In this document: positions 44,015 to 55,877 of the stretch, one piece after another
How the letters are laid out: the number at the start of each line of letters is the position of its first letter
Position numbering within the stretch: position 1 is the stretch's first letter
Origin: Orobanche coerulescens
Taxonomy: Eukaryota; Streptophyta; Magnoliopsida; Lamiales; Orobanchaceae
DNA: 64,000 nucleotides
Direction: 5' to 3'
Assembly (NCBI GenBank): GCA_033398695.1
Contig: CM065815.1
Location: 13,670,501 to 13,734,500 of the forward strand
Program-made: the position numbers and the translations under genes
Notes under the pieces: model-generated
What the model was told of the DNA's origin: nothing
Seen by the model: the letters and a program-made list of their open reading frames with translations, nothing else
The model's database searches: none

Positions 44015-45540
44015 AAGGAACTTCAGCAGGAATTTCTGAGACCCGAGATCGAGGTCTGGGTACAGCGAGTAGAAGGGCAACTTTGTACGTTAGAGATTTC
44101 ATCGCCACTTGAGGAGGCGATCAAGGTGAATGAGGGTTCGGACCCATTTTTGTTGCGCATTAGAGATGATGTGACTCAGGGGAAAGCCCCTGGATTTGTG
44201 GTCCACGAGGATGGACTTTTGCGATTTCAGAACCGGTTATGTGTTCCGGCGAATGACGAGTTGAAAAACTCTATTTTGAGAGAAGCTCATGCTACCCCTT
44301 ATTCCATTCATCAGGGGTCTATCAAGATGTACAAGGACTTGAAACAAAATTACTGGTGGAGTAATATGAAGCGAGAAGTCGCGGAATTTGTTTCGAGATG
44401 CTTAACCTGTCAGCAAGTCAAGATAGAACATCAGCGACCGGCGGGTATGCTGAAACCTCTCCCTATTCCAGAGTGAAAGTGGGAGGATATTTCAATGGAC
44501 TTCATCACGAGTTTGCCGACGAGTCGTCGTGGCATGAATACAATTTGGGTAATTGTGGATCGTCTAACTAAGTCAGCTCATTTCCTTGAGATTAAGGATA
44601 TGTGGGGTCCCGAGAGACTGGCCCAGTTGTTCATCAAAGAGATAGTGAGACAGCACGATACTCCTAAAAGTATCGTTTTCGATCGTGATGGACGATTCAT
44701 GTCTCATTTTTGGAAATCAGTTCATCGTGCTATGGGAACTCAGCTTAATCTCATTACATCTTTTCATCCTCAGTCCGACGGACAATCGGAGAGGACTATT
44801 CAGACTTTGGAGGACATGTTGAGGGCATGTCTTCTCGATTGGAAAGATGATTGGGAAGCCCAACTACCGTTGATCGAGTTCACGTACAATAATAGTTGGC
44901 ATACTTCGATTAAGATGGCACCTTAAGAGGCCTTGTACGGTCGTCGTTGTCGATCTCCTTTGTGTTGGGATGACTTATCAGAATCAATCGGCACCGAGCC
45001 CAATATGCTTATCGCCGCCCGTGAGAAGGTAGCTTTGATCAGGAGTCGTTTGTTGATCGCTTAGAGTCGACAGAAATCTTATGCAGATAACCGTCGTCGG
45101 CCATTAGAATTCGAGACAGGTGACCATGTTTTGGTCAAGGTATCCCCGAGTCGAGGTATCTTACCTTTTGGGAAGACGGGAAAGTTGAGTCCGAGATTCA
45201 TTGGACCGTTTGAGATTTTGGATCGAGTAGGTGAGTTAGCTTATCGATTGGCCTTACCTCCGGCATTGAGCCGAATTCATAATGTGTTTCACATATCTCA
45301 GTTACGGAAGTATGTTGCCGACCCGAGTCACATACTTCAGTTTGACGAAATCGAGATCGCGGATGATCATTCGTATGAGGAGCGCCCCATACGAGTCTTA
45401 GAACGCCGATTCAAACAGTTGAGGAACAAGACGATTCCTTTGGTTAAAATTCAGTGGTCTAGACACGGAATCGAAGAGGCTACTTGGGAAACCGAGGATA
45501 GTATGCGGGAGAGTCATCCCGAGTTATTTGACCCTTAGTT
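44015..45540 (+). pseudogene. INT: Element C integrase with chromodomain-like tail
   Basis: Integrase in one frame from 44015 to its TAG at 45536-45538, without indels but with three internal stops: TGA 44474-44476 (TGG in A), TAA 44924-44926 (TAT in A) and TAG 45062-45064 (CAG in A). Visible: HATPYSIH..MYKDLKQNYWW, CLTCQQVK; MDFITSLPTSRRGMNT, IVFDRDGRFMSHFW (the Ser before the second Asp is Phe) and DGQSERTIQTLEDMLRAC; GPFEILDRVGELAYRLALPP; HNVFHISQLRKYV; tail QWSRHGIEEATWETED. Confidence 0.9.
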
Positions 45541-45572
45541 TCGGGGACGAAACTATTTTAAAGGGGGGTGTA
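45537..45572 (+). other. Post-pol hairpin and polypurine tract, element C
   Basis: AGTTTCG and CGAAACT with loop GGGA (45537-45554), then the tract AAAGGGGGGTG to the LTR start at 45573. Confidence 0.8.
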
Positions 45573-48005
45573 TGTAATACCCGGTTGTAATTCAGTCGTT
45601 ATCATTCAGTATTTATCGTTGAGTAATTGTCACTCAGTAATTTTCACTCATTAATGACCATTTATCACTCATATTCAATCATTGTAATCACCGTTCAGAG
45701 TAATTGTATCGTGTATCAATCTTCATTCATCATCAATCTTGTTGGAGAATCGTGTCGTGTTTATCATCTTTGTCATCTTCATAGTGGGCTGTGTGTGAGG
45801 AGTAGCGCACGCTATGAACTCTCTTTAGCGCGCGCTAATTGAGTTCAGGTAGCGCACGCTACCTCTCAACACTAGCGCACGCTATTGTAGTTCGAGTAGG
45901 CAGTCCAGAAGGCACTGGACTGCAGTTGGGTTGCAAGTAGCGCACTCTACGAATGGTAAGTAGCGCACGCTATGCAGTCGGTGTAGCGCGCGCTAAGGCC
46001 GGATCAGGCAGAGTCCAGTGGCTACTGGACTGTTTAGGAATAATTCCTAGCGCACGCTACGAGTAGATTAGCGTACGCTAATCGGTGTCTGTAGCACACG
46101 CTGATTTTTGTGAGTAGCGCGCGCTATCCCGATCAGATTAGAGAACAGGAGGTTTTGGACTTCAGTACTGGGCACCAGATAAATCGTTAGCGCACGCTAA
46201 CATTTTGAGTTAGCGCACGCTAGGTATATGGTTGTAGCGCACGGTACAAAAGGTACGTAGCGCACGCTACCGTTGTGATCAGAGGGTACTGGACTAACCA
46301 GTACACCCGTTAGCGCACGCTATGCACAGGAGCTAGCGCACGCTAACTGGGATTTGCTATATATTGGACAGTGCAGTCCATTTCGTCATTTCATCATCCC
46401 ACTTCATTCCTTCGGCGGTTTTGGGCGATTCCGGGCGATTTGGAGAGTGTTCTTCGAGGTGCAATCAACTATCAACATCTTTAAGCTTATCATTCGGATT
46501 AATCATCATTCCATCATCCCCATCACATCAAATCAAGGTATTAACCTCTTGGATCTAGTATTTCGGATTTTGGGCATTTTTCCTTCCGATTTCTTCGTGT
46601 AAGCTTGGATTGTTGTTGGAATATGTTAGATATAAATTATCTACCTTGGATAAATGTATTCATACGGATTTAATAGCATGTATTTCGGATTTCAAGAATT
46701 GTTGGGGGTTTGAATCAAGAACACTTTGGGGTTGACTTTGACATTTTTGGGGATTTTCGATTAGATGTTGTCGTTAACTCGAATTGTGGATTCCTACGGG
46801 ATTATTGATATCATTGAAGTTGTTTTGTTGGTTTGAAATACTCATTTTGGAGTTGGTTTCGATATATTCGGGATTTGATATTATCAAAGGATGTGTGTTG
46901 CTAAGTGTTCGCTAGAATGCCTCAATGAGTTTGGATATAGTTGTATCGACGTTTGAGTCGGTTATAATCGTGTTTGATACGTATATTGAGCATTGTTCGT
47001 AATTGTCATTCAAGGTTGTTCGAGCGACCGACATCCCTTTTTGGACGTTGTTCGAGGAAGGACATTCTTCACCGGTTGTGTAAGTTAATTCTTACTCGGT
47101 TAAAAGGATTTTCATTCCTTTCGTTGTTGTTCATTCATAATCATAGTTCATTCATAGTGTATTAACCGTATTGAGACTTGTAATTGTCAATTAATCACTT
47201 CATTCACGAGGAACGATGGCTCCAATCATTTCATTGAGCTATCATTCGTTTCACTATCATTTCATCTGGGTGAGTCATTCTTGATTTTGTCGGATTGTTA
47301 TTCATTATTATTCTTCATGGTCATTCCTTGCCCATATGACCTTCTGGGTTCATATTGCGTGTCCGGGTGGGGATGTGTGGAATTTTTAGTCGGGCACGTG
47401 ATGGTCATGTGTTGGGTTCACCGACACATTGGACTGTGCACACGGTAATGTACCTCCGTGAGGCTAATTAGGTACAAGGACGGGTGTGTCCGGACACTCG
47501 TCTTGTGCACTTGCACATACCATTACGGGTGTATGATGATGCCTCTCTTCAGCGTCATTTCATAATTAAGATATATCATGATTGTGTTTATTCAACTCTT
47601 GAGGATTGTTGTTCTGTGTAACTGACCCCGTTGGGGGATGTTGTTTTTCAGGTCATGGAAGGCTAAGGCACGGGAAGAGAACGCTGACGGCGAGGAGTCC
47701 CAGTGATACTAGTAGGGGGCCCCAGTCCTTTCATTCACTCGTGTTTTCTTTATTTTATTTCCACTGCAGACTTCCATTTGGATCTTCATTTCATTCAGTG
47801 TTGTATATTTTATCTTCATATAAAATATACATGTATTCGGTATTATCTTGGGTGTGTTGTAATGAAACTCCTCATCGGAGTGATTGATGATATATTGTGG
47901 TTCGGTACTACAATTATATTATTTAATTCATTAATTTTCATTCGCCTGGTGGGTCCCAATCGGGGGTCCACGGTACTGTAATATCCACCTAGTTTGGGGT
48001 GTACA
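45573..48005 (+). mobile_element. 3' LTR of element C
   Basis: 2433 bp, closely matching 28578-30987. Dyad array from 45803 to about 46347, one 23-bp unit fewer than the 5' LTR (junction at 45960). TATA-like box near 46361. It ends GGTGTACA next to CGGGG. Confidence 0.92.
45803..46347. repeat. U3 dyad array, C 3' LTR (TAGCGCACGCTA type)
   Basis: Same array as in the 5' LTR minus the unit 28918-28940. Many copies are closer to the TAGCGCACGCTA consensus than their partners in the 5' LTR. Confidence 0.88.
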
Positions 48006-48010
48006 CGGGG

Positions 48011-48290
48011 AAGCAACCACAGTACCGACATGATGACGAAGGGGCTCAGTGATGTTATTTATGTTGCTTTATCTTTCTGGTTTGATCTTCAGTACTCGAG
48101 TACGCGTGTTCTGTTGATGTTTTGAGATGCTTGTAATAATGGATTCATTTGAACTGTTTGAACTGGTTATTGAATTCTAAATTTTAATGGTACCTTTGTA
48201 TTATTTCTGCATTTCTTAAATTAGCCTTGTAAATTCTTATATAAAAGATTTACGGCGCTGTAATTATTCTGAATATCTCGGGGTGTTACA
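48011..48290 (+). mobile_element. 3' LTR of element B, remaining part
   Basis: Continues the B LTR from AAGCAACCACAG, as in the 5' copy at about 21333, to GGGTGTTACA at 48290, followed by the duplication ATTTA. Confidence 0.92.
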
Positions 48291-49375
48291 ATTTATGGAT
48301 TGAAGCAAGCTTCGTGAAGTTGGAATCTTCATTTTAACGAGACAGCAAAAGAGTTTAATTTTTTCCAAAACGAAGAGGAGCCCTGTATTTAGAAGAAGGT
48401 TAGCAGGAGCAAAATTGCGTTCTTAATACTATATGTGGATGAAATTCTACTTATAGGAAACGACGTAGGATTGCCTAGTTCTGTGAAAGCTTGGCTTTCT
48501 AAAGAGTTCTCAATGAAAGACTTGGGAGAAGCTACCTATATTCTGGGTATTCGCCTCTACTGGGATAGAGCGAAAAGAATGTTAGGTCTTTCCGAACCCC
48601 TCTATATAGAAAAGATCCTGAAGTGATTTAGGATGGAAAATTCTAAAAGAGGGTTCCTACCTATGCAACATGGTGCAAAACTTTTCTTAGAGATGTGTCC
48701 TCAAAGTGAGGAAGACAAAAAGGATATGAGCAAGGTACCCTATGCTTCGGCAGTTGGTAGCCTCATGTATGCTATGATTTGCACTAGACCGGACATTGCC
48801 TATGATGTGAGCGTAGTAAGTCGGTTTCAGTCAAATTCAGGGCAGGAACATTGGACTACTGTGAAGAACATTCTTAAGTACCTGAATAGGACTAAAGGCT
48901 TGGTTCTTACATACGGCAATGGAGAACTTAGAGTGATGGGTTATACATACTCAGATTTTTCGGGGGACATGGATGCTCAGATGTTCACATCAGGGTATAT
49001 TGGTGGGCCAGTCTCTTGGAGAAGTGCCAAGTAAAGCTCGACTGCAATCTCTATATGTCAAGCCGAATATCAGGCAGCCACGGAGGCTGCTAAAGAAGCT
49101 TTTTGGGTTAGGAAGTTCACTGAGGAACTTCAAGTGGTTCCGAAAACAGAGAATCCTGTGACGCTGTTTTGTGACAACAACGGAGCTGTTGCACAGGCTA
49201 AGGAGCCTAGGGCTCACCACAACACCAAACATATTGCGAGAAAATATCATTTTGTTAGACAAATGGTTCAGCAAGGGAATGTTATACTGCAGAGCATAGA
49301 CACAATAAATAACGTTCTAATCCGCTTCCCAAGCCACTATCTCAGAAGGTCTTAGAGAGACATCTGGAGAGTATG
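48291..49375 (+). pseudogene. RT-RH: Copia G reverse transcriptase end and RNase H
   Basis: The RT continues after element B. GLKQAS-type sequence is followed by FLILYVDEILLIGND, so the catalytic YVDD box reads YVDE. LSKEFSMKDLGEATYILGI and SEPLYIEKILK follow. Then the linker RGFLPMQHGAKLF and ASAVGSLMYAMICTRPDIAYDVSVVSRFQSN. The RNase H has GYTYSDFSGDMDAQMFTSGYI, AEYQAATEAAKEAFW and VTLFCDNNGAVAQAKEPRAHHNTKHIARKYHFVR. Stops at 48624-48626, 49032-49034 and a shift near 49070 break it. It ends about 45 bp before the 3' LTR. Confidence 0.87.
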
Positions 49376-49408
49376 GGTATTAGATACCATAGTTTGTGGC
49401 ACTGAGTG

Positions 49409-49420
49409 CAAGTGAGAGAT
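49409..49420 (+). other. Polypurine tract of copia G
   Basis: AAGTGAGAGAT directly before the LTR start TGTTCGGAAT. Confidence 0.65.
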
Positions 49421-51343
49421 TGTTCGGAATATGCTCTCGAATGCCAGTCAGATGATAAGATCGTGAGAGCATTGTATTGTTATTATGACTATTATATTAA
49501 ATAAGGCATTTATTATTTCTATATTATTGTATATCACAGGCATTGTGATTTGGTATATAAAATAATAGTCCTTGCATTTGAGAGCAAACATTCCACTTCT
49601 TATGGAGATAAAGAGATAGGCACTAGAAGTGTTTAGGACTCGAATGCTTAACTAGTTCGCAAGTCGATAAAACTTAACTCACCAGTAAGTTTAGACAAGA
49701 CTTATATAACGTGTACTTTGACATGTAGAGTGCTTGTCTTCACTAAGGGTTAGTGGGAGCATAAGTTATAGGTATGCTAATGGGATTAGTATACTCGAAC
49801 ACGACTCAACTCGATTCGGTCACATGGATATCACTTAGGGATTGTCAATGATTGAATCGAAAGATTGTGATAGGTATACGTGGACCTTTGACTTGAGGTT
49901 TCAGTAGGAGATGTGCTTGTGACATTAAGCTAGTCATTAGAGTAGTTCGATCCAATCGCCGGTTGGTGGGGTCAACCTCGAAATACAACTTAGTGGGCAT
50001 GTAGCAGTCTCTACTAAATACCAAGATCTGATTCTTTCTCCTGTTAGTGAGCAGGTAAATGTCATATGCGGTTAATGGCAAATGAGATCATAAGTCTTTG
50101 GCCAAAGCAGTTAGAACTAGTTGTATTTGATACACGAGAGCTCGGTGATCTCGGTTTACATTAACAGAATGCATAGAGTCAAGTTACAATAGGGTTTGAC
50201 TTTACCATGACCCTAATACTTGACCGGGACATATGATTGAAGGGTTTATACGTATACGGTATTCACGACATAATGGTTTTAGAATGATCCGATCATTCGT
50301 TCTTAGTTGGGTTACGGTACGGAGCACTAGACTGACTAAGTGTTACCCGTACTCCTTGGTTCCTCCCATTGCCAAGTAAGACGGACCTATGGAGTCGCGT
50401 ACAAGGATATTTGATGGATAAAATATGTATTTGTTATCTCTTCATTAATATTAGATATTAGATATCGAATTTGATTTATCTGATAAATCATGCGGTCTAG
50501 TGAATTGAAATTAATTACTGGGTGATTAATTTAATTCATAAATAATTATTTCTTGGAAATATATTATTATAATTGTGCATTTGATAAAATTAATTAATTG
50601 GATTAATTAATTGAGTATAAATACATTTGAGATAAACGAAGTGTACTTAACGGACTAGACACGAGAATGTTCGATACACGAACCGAGTGGCTCGGCTTAT
50701 TTTTCTCACCTAAAATCTAGTGGGCCGCCCCCCATATCCTCCCACCTTCCACGTGATTTCTTTGATTATCTTGTCATGTGTGGGGTGTGTTTTGATTTAT
50801 TTCTTGCACATAGTTACAAAAGAGATAAAGATTGTTATCTTGAAATCTTTTCACATCATGTTATAAAATAACACCAAACAACACACCACAGCACCTCTTA
50901 GAAATCATTTGAGCCGTGAGGTATTTTGAGGAGAGAGAGAAATTATTTTCTTCATCTTATTCATCTTTGAGAGAAAGAAAAGGAAGAAGAGAAGGAAAAT
51001 ATTGTATCAATTCCTAGCCGTGTTCTTTGAGAACGAATTGATATATTATTTTTCCGATCAATATCCGACACATGATAACGTAGAGACACTCGACATCTTC
51101 GGTGTTCTGATCATTCATCAAGCTACAACGAATTAGATTCGTGTTCGTGTTGGTGACCGGACACGATCTTCTTCAAGAAGATATTATCAAAGCTCTACGA
51201 GGGTATGATCTCCTAATTTTATCTTCGTCATTTTATATACGGTTATACGATGCTTGATCGATCCTTTTTGGGGTTTGGTTTTATCCGGTTGGACCGGTTT
51301 ATTTTTCGCTGCGTATCTCAATTTTAATCACCGGATCCCAACA
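49421..51343 (+). mobile_element. 3' LTR of copia G
   Basis: 1923 bp from TGTTCGGAA to CCCAACA. Its last 100 bp match 9941-10042. No coding content. A GA-rich stretch lies at 50930-51000 and AT-rich sequence at 50440-50640. Confidence 0.85.
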
Positions 51344-52180
51344 GTATGTGGTCCAATGAACGTTCAGGCTAGGGGTGATTTCGAATACTTCATCACGTTT
51401 ATAGATGATTATTCGAGATATGGATACATCTATTTGATGCAACGTAAGTCTGATGCCTTTGACAAGTTCAGAGACTTCAAGGCTGAAACGGAAAAGCATC
51501 ATGGGAAGAGTATCAAGTCATTACGATCTGATCGTGGTGGCGAATACCTTAGTAGAGAGTTTTTAGATTTCTTGGAAAATGAGGGGATTTCGTCCCAGTT
51601 CACTGTGCCGGGAAATCCACAACAAAATGGTGTTGCTGAGAGAAGGAACATAACTCTTTTAGAAATGGTTAGGTCAATGATGAGTTATTCATATTTACCT
51701 ATTTCATTATGGGGGTATGCCTTAAAAACAACGGCGTACATTCTAAACCTGGTGCCTTCGAAATCAGTTCCAAAACACCCACATAACTGTGGAGCGGGCG
51801 AAATCCCAATCTAGGACATATTCGGATTTAAGGTACTCCAGCACATGTGATAAATAAGGAAAATGATAAGTTGGCATCTCGTACCGAAGTACGAGTGTTT
51901 GTAGGATATCCTAAGGGAATGAAGGGTGGCTTGTTCTACAGTCCTCAAGATCAGAAGGTCATTGTTAGCACCAATGCCCAATTTCTCTAAGAGGATTATA
52001 TGACTAGTAACAAGCCCATGAGCGAAATAATTCTGGAAGAGTTGAGGGGCGAGATTCCATCTATACCAATCGTACAAGCGCCAACTAACACTGAACCACG
52101 TATCGATTTTGAGACTTTTACACCAACTTAGGATTTGCCTCATCGTAGTGGGAGGGTTGTTCGTCAACCGGAATGATTCA
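51344..52180 (+). pseudogene. INT: Copia I integrase core (5' part displaced by G)
   Basis: Starts at the G duplication with VCGPMNVQARGDFEYFITFIDDYSRYGYIYLM, then LRSDRGGEYLSREFLDFLENEGISSQF and PQQNGVAERRNITLLEMVRSMMSYSYLPISLWG. The second Asp and the Glu of the DDE triad are present; the first Asp would lie just left of G. The frame is open to 51814. The C-terminal part with KLASRTEVRVFVGYPKG-like sequence is interrupted by stops and shifts up to about 52180. Confidence 0.87.
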
Positions 52181-52960
52181 TAGGCGTGGGACAGTCTTCG
52201 GACTCAATCCCAGGCGAAGATGAATCAGATCCCTGGACTTACAAGGAGGCAATCCAAGATAAAGATGCTGACTCCTGGCAAGTGGTAATGGAATCAGAAA
52301 TGGGATCTATAGATTCCAATCAAGTGTGGGAGCTAATAGAACTACCCGATGGGGTACAAGTCATTGGGAGTAAGTGGGTCTACAAGCGAAAGACAGGAGG
52401 TGACGGGAAGGTTGAAACCTTCAAAGCGAGGCTTGTAGCAAAAGCTAACACTCAGAAAGAGGGTATCGATTATGATGAAACCTTTTCGCCGGTAGCCATG
52501 CTTAAGTCAATCCGGATTCTTTTAGCTATAGCTGCACATTTTGATCTGGAGATTTGGCAAATAGATGTCAAGACTGCATTCTTGAATAGAAGTCTAGATA
52601 AGAAAATCTACATGCGCCAACCAGAGGGATTGATTGCTGAAGGAGAAGAGCACTTAGTCTGCAAGCATCTAGATCTTAGAACACTCGGTTTGACGAGGTA
52701 GTCCAGTCATATGGATTCGTCCAATGTCCAAGTAAGAGTTGTGTATATAAGAAATGCGATGGAAACGTGTTGGTGTTTTTTGTACTATATGGAGATGATA
52801 TCTTTCTGATTGGAAACAACATGAAGGAGTTGTCGGGCGTACGGGTATAGCTATCTGAGCAGTTCGATATGAAGGATTTGGGAGAAGCAGGACACATCCT
52901 TAGGATCAAGATCTTTCATGATCGAAAGAAAAGGATGTTGTGCTTATCTCAGGCATCTTA
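52181..52960 (+). pseudogene. RT: Copia I reverse transcriptase
   Basis: WQVVMESEMGSIDSNQVWELIELP, GSKWVYKRKTGGDGKVETFKARLVAK, YDETFSPVAMLKSIRILLAIAAHFD, IWQIDVKTAFLN and EEHLVCK, open from 52186 to 52701. After a shift and stop, the catalytic region reads FVLYGDDIFLIGNN (YGDD in place of the usual YVDD), then SEQFDMKDLGEAGHILRIKIFHDRKKRML. The gap after HLVCK lacks the intact LKKSLYGLKQASRQW motif. Confidence 0.87.
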
Positions 52961-53800
52961 TATCGATATAGTGCTAAAGCGGTTTAGCATAGAGAATTCC
53001 AAGAAAGGTTTTTTACCTTACAGACATGGAATTCAACTATATAAAGATATGTATCCCAAGACACAAAAGAAGATAGATGTCATAAAGATGATCCCTTATG
53101 CGTTAGCTTGGGAAGCCTCATGTATGCTATGATTTGCACTAGACCAAATATCTGTCATGCCGTAGGCATGACTGCTAGATATCAGTCGAACCCAAGACCA
53201 GGATACTGGATTGCTGTCAAGCACATACTCAAGTACCTGAGAAGGACTAAGGAGTATATGCTAGTATATCAATCAGATGAGCTATGTCCAGTGGGTTATA
53301 CTGACTCAAATTTTTCATCAGACAAAGAAAAGTCCAAGTCTACTTCAGGTTATGTGTTTAGCCTGGGAGGTGGAGCCATTAGTTGGAGGAGTGTGAAGCA
53401 GAAATGTGTCTTGGACTCTACCATGAAAGCCGAGTATGTGGCAGCCTCTGAGGCAGCCAAAGAGGCGGTATGGCTCAAGTACTTTCTGTAGGACTTAGAT
53501 ATGATTCCCGATTTTTCAAAAGGTATTACACTTTATTGTGATAATATCGGTGCAGTCGCAAATTCGAGGGAGCCACGAGCCCACAAGGTAAGTAAACATA
53601 TCAACCGCAAGTACCACATCATACGACACTTCGTAAAAGAAGGAGACATATTTGTAGCAGGGTTGCATCGGAAGATAATCTTGTTGATTCTTTCACGAAA
53701 GGCTTACCCTCAAAAGTTTTTGAAAGGCATGTGGAAGGAATGGGATTTCGGTGTATGGCAACATTGCTTTGAGTATAAGTGGGATAAATGAGAGACTATG
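52961..53800 (+). pseudogene. RH: Copia I RT connection and RNase H
   Basis: SQASYIDIVLKRFSIENSKKGFLPYRHGIQL, then after a shift near 53105 GSLMYAMICTRPNICHAVGMTARYQSNPRPGYW. The RNase H has GYTDSNFSSDKEKSKSTSGYVFSLGGGAISW (first Asp present), MKAEYVAASEAAKEAVWL (Glu) and ITLYCDNIGAVANSREPRAHKVSKHINRKYHIIRHFV (Asp). A TAG near 53489 and a shift near 53660 break it. Confidence 0.85.
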
Positions 53801-53824
53801 TAATAGAGTAGTATACTTAAAAGC

Positions 53825-53848
53825 ATGCTTTGAGTATAAGTGGGAGAT
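53825..53848 (+). other. Polypurine tract of copia I, within a short duplication
   Basis: The tract GTATAAGTGGGAGAT lies next to the LTR start. The surrounding sequence GCTTTGAGTATAAGTGGGA also occurs about 62 bp upstream at about 53765, so the tract region is duplicated. Confidence 0.6.
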
Positions 53849-55336
53849 TGTTAGGGTTGTATACTGCAAAGCATACTTTATGCTTGTATTACCTTATTTC
53901 CCGGTAACTACCTATGAGAATATTAAATATATTTGATCACATGTTTTGCATATTTATTCACATTATGGTTATGCAAATGAAATGTCTAATTATTTTATAT
54001 TGTAGATAATGTGGTGTGTTGGTGTCACACGGAAGATCATATTATCGGTGCCTGATAAAATAATATAATAGTTCACAACCTATATGATTATTAGACAAAT
54101 TATATAAAAGGTTGTAGTGTATGCTTGAGATTAGTTGGTCTTGACTATTAGCATGCATTAGCGTATTTGCATACGTTGAACTGGATCGAAGTGAGATAGT
54201 GTCATCTGTATTGACTGTAGGAAGAACGTAAATCTCGGATAATTATTATTTCTTAATTCTAAGTATATAATATTTAATTGTGTATTTATAATATTTATTG
54301 CTTTGATCTAACATGGGTGAGAGTCAAAATGATTGACTCAATAAGCTTCGTATCTTGGGAAATAATATTATTTGTCTGGAAATTATTATTATTACTAGAA
54401 ATCGTGTCCCGACTCGTGCGGGTTGATGATGTCCCCTTGAGGAGCTCGATAATGATTATTATATTAAACCCTACAGGTGGATTTAATTCCGATATAATAA
54501 TGCTCGAGTGGTACTACTCTTGGATAAGATATTAATTACTTAAAGCTGTTAGTAGCTTAAATTAATTAATGGACATTCAATATCTTAAATATGGGAAATA
54601 ATATATTTAAATAAGGAGTCCGATTTCGTAAATTGGGATTTGTGTTGGAAGTGCAATATTAATTCTTTAGTGGAGTGAATTGATATTAGTGAACTAAACC
54701 ATATTAGGAAATGGATTAATATGGAAAGTTGGGTTGCACTAGGAGTCCTAACCCTAATCCTCCTTAAGATCCCTAGAGTAGTCCAAAGCCTATACATAAG
54801 ACACCAATGAGGATGGTTCAGCTGTGACATTATTCCTACTTGAGAGATCGATCGTTTCCATCTTGTGTTTAATTGTAGATCTTAACTTGTGTCTTTGATT
54901 CTACAATTTAGATAACACATCAATTTTCTAAGAGTGTTTACATACTACTAGAAAATAAAAAAAAACGAGTGACTCCCAAGAATATATTCGGCCGATCCAC
55001 ATTGAAGTCCAAGCAAGATTTTGTAGCTCGTTGCCAACACAACATTCGGATTAAGGCGGATCATACTCTGGAAAATCTAAAGGTATAAATACAAGAAGAT
55101 CAAGGAGCAAGCAACCACTACGCTTTAAAGGTAAATATCCTATGATCTTTGATCTAGATTAAAATATTTAATTTACCAACATATTTATTTAATAAATAAT
55201 AAAAAATATTTAAATTGATTATTAATATTAGTAGTTAATTAATTAGCATGCCTAAATAGGTTTTGTGCTAGTGGATGAGTAAAACGATTTAATCAAACTT
55301 TTCCAACTTCGCTTCCGCTGCGTTTTATTTCCAGCA
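53849..55336 (+). mobile_element. 3' LTR of copia I
   Basis: About 1488 bp from TGTTAGGGTTG to TTCCAGCA. AT-rich, no coding content. The start is supported by the adjacent purine tract. The end is inferred from the CA terminus and the change to hAT-like sequence. Confidence 0.7.
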
Positions 55337-55410
55337 GGTACGCCATGAAGAGTGCCCTCAAACACTGCATATGTTTGATTTAACATAGCTACATGGATTT
55401 CATGATACAT

Positions 55411-55707
55411 TTATTCGTCAATATTTTGCAGTTGTTGATAATTTGGGACACGTCGAAATCCCCGGGATTCAACTTCTTCTTCACTAGTGGTTGTTGTACT
55501 ACCATAATAAATACTTTCATATATAGCATCACATTCATCTTCTTGGCTTTCATTTTCAAAAACAGGCGGAGGTTGGTTTTGAGGCTTCCGAATAGTTATG
55601 CCAGATGGTTTCTTCGATTTGCCCCAAAGAGACATTCGTTCAAACTTGGATATTCTGGATTTTTTGGGAGACGTATCAAAACTCTTTCCCTTGTTAGAAC
55701 TCGACAT
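55411..55707 (-). pseudogene. Possible N-terminal fragment of hAT transposase
   Basis: Minus-strand frame of 98 residues. It starts MSSSNKGKSFDTSPKKSRISKF, is Ser/Lys-rich at first and acidic later (ENESQEDECDA, TSEEEVES). It lies 425 bp inside the presumed hAT end and downstream of a minus-strand TATA box (CTATAAATACTCC, about 55815-55827), the usual place for a transposase start. No BED finger or catalytic motif is visible in the part preserved. Beyond its stop the same frame stays open for about 24 codons to the copia I junction, so an intron or a broken frame is possible. I cannot assign it firmly. Confidence 0.4.
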
Positions 55708-55877
55708 AATGATTAAATGATAGTAAAAAGAAAGAGATTAAAGACTATAGCAATAAGAGTTGAGAGATAGATAGATTAAAATGAGTGAGTGTTAAAAAAC
55801 GAGAGAGATTGGGGGAGTATTTATAGATATAATTTTTGATTTTCTTTTTTTTTTTAATTTGAAAATCAGTTCGTTGG

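Larger units (their letters stand above)
28578..48005 (+). mobile_element. Gypsy element C (chromovirus, Tekay/Del-like), interrupted by D
   Basis: LTR element of about 10.1 kb without insert D: 5' LTR 28578-30987, internal 30988-45572, 3' LTR 45573-48005. It is flanked by CGGGG and inserted in the 3' LTR of B. Gag and pol are closest to element A. Gag is interrupted by D at 31673. The right LTR end reads GGTGTACA, one T short of the usual GGTGTTACA. Confidence 0.92.
19252..48290 (+). mobile_element. Gypsy element B (chromovirus, Tekay/Del-like), interrupted by C
   Basis: LTR element of about 9.6 kb without its insert: 5' LTR 19252-21606, internal 21607-26522, 3' LTR 26523-28577 plus 48011-48290. 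It is flanked by the perfect duplication ATTTA inside the RT of copia G. Domain order is gag, protease, RT, RNase H, integrase plus chromodomain-like tail. Element C is inserted in the 3' LTR. Element K at the right end of the window belongs to the same family. Inactive. Confidence 0.92.
9941..51343 (+). mobile_element. Copia element G, host of nested insertions A, H and B
   Basis: Ty1/copia element whose own parts are the end of the 5' LTR (9941-10042), primer site, leader, gag, protease and pre-integrase (to 12910), integrase and RT (17775-19251), RT end and RNase H (48291-49375), and 3' LTR (49421-51343). The order integrase before RT marks it as copia. Element A interrupts its 5' LTR, H its integrase and B its RT. 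It lies inside the integrase of copia I: the sequence after its 3' LTR (GTATG, the expected right-hand duplication) continues a copia integrase frame. All frames carry stops. Confidence 0.88.
51344..55336 (+). mobile_element. Copia element I, right part
   Basis: The right half of a Ty1/copia element cut by G: integrase from its core, RT, RNase H, purine tract and 3' LTR (53849-55336). The 5' LTR, gag, protease and integrase N-terminus lie left of the nest, outside the window. The 3' LTR ends at 55336 and the next bases (GGTAC) belong to the hAT-like sequence. Distinct in sequence from G. Confidence 0.85.

Noticed and set aside
55393..55716. Plus-strand frame of 107 aa over the hAT region
   Set aside because: Shadow of the minus-strand frame, which is better placed relative to the hAT end and a TATA box.
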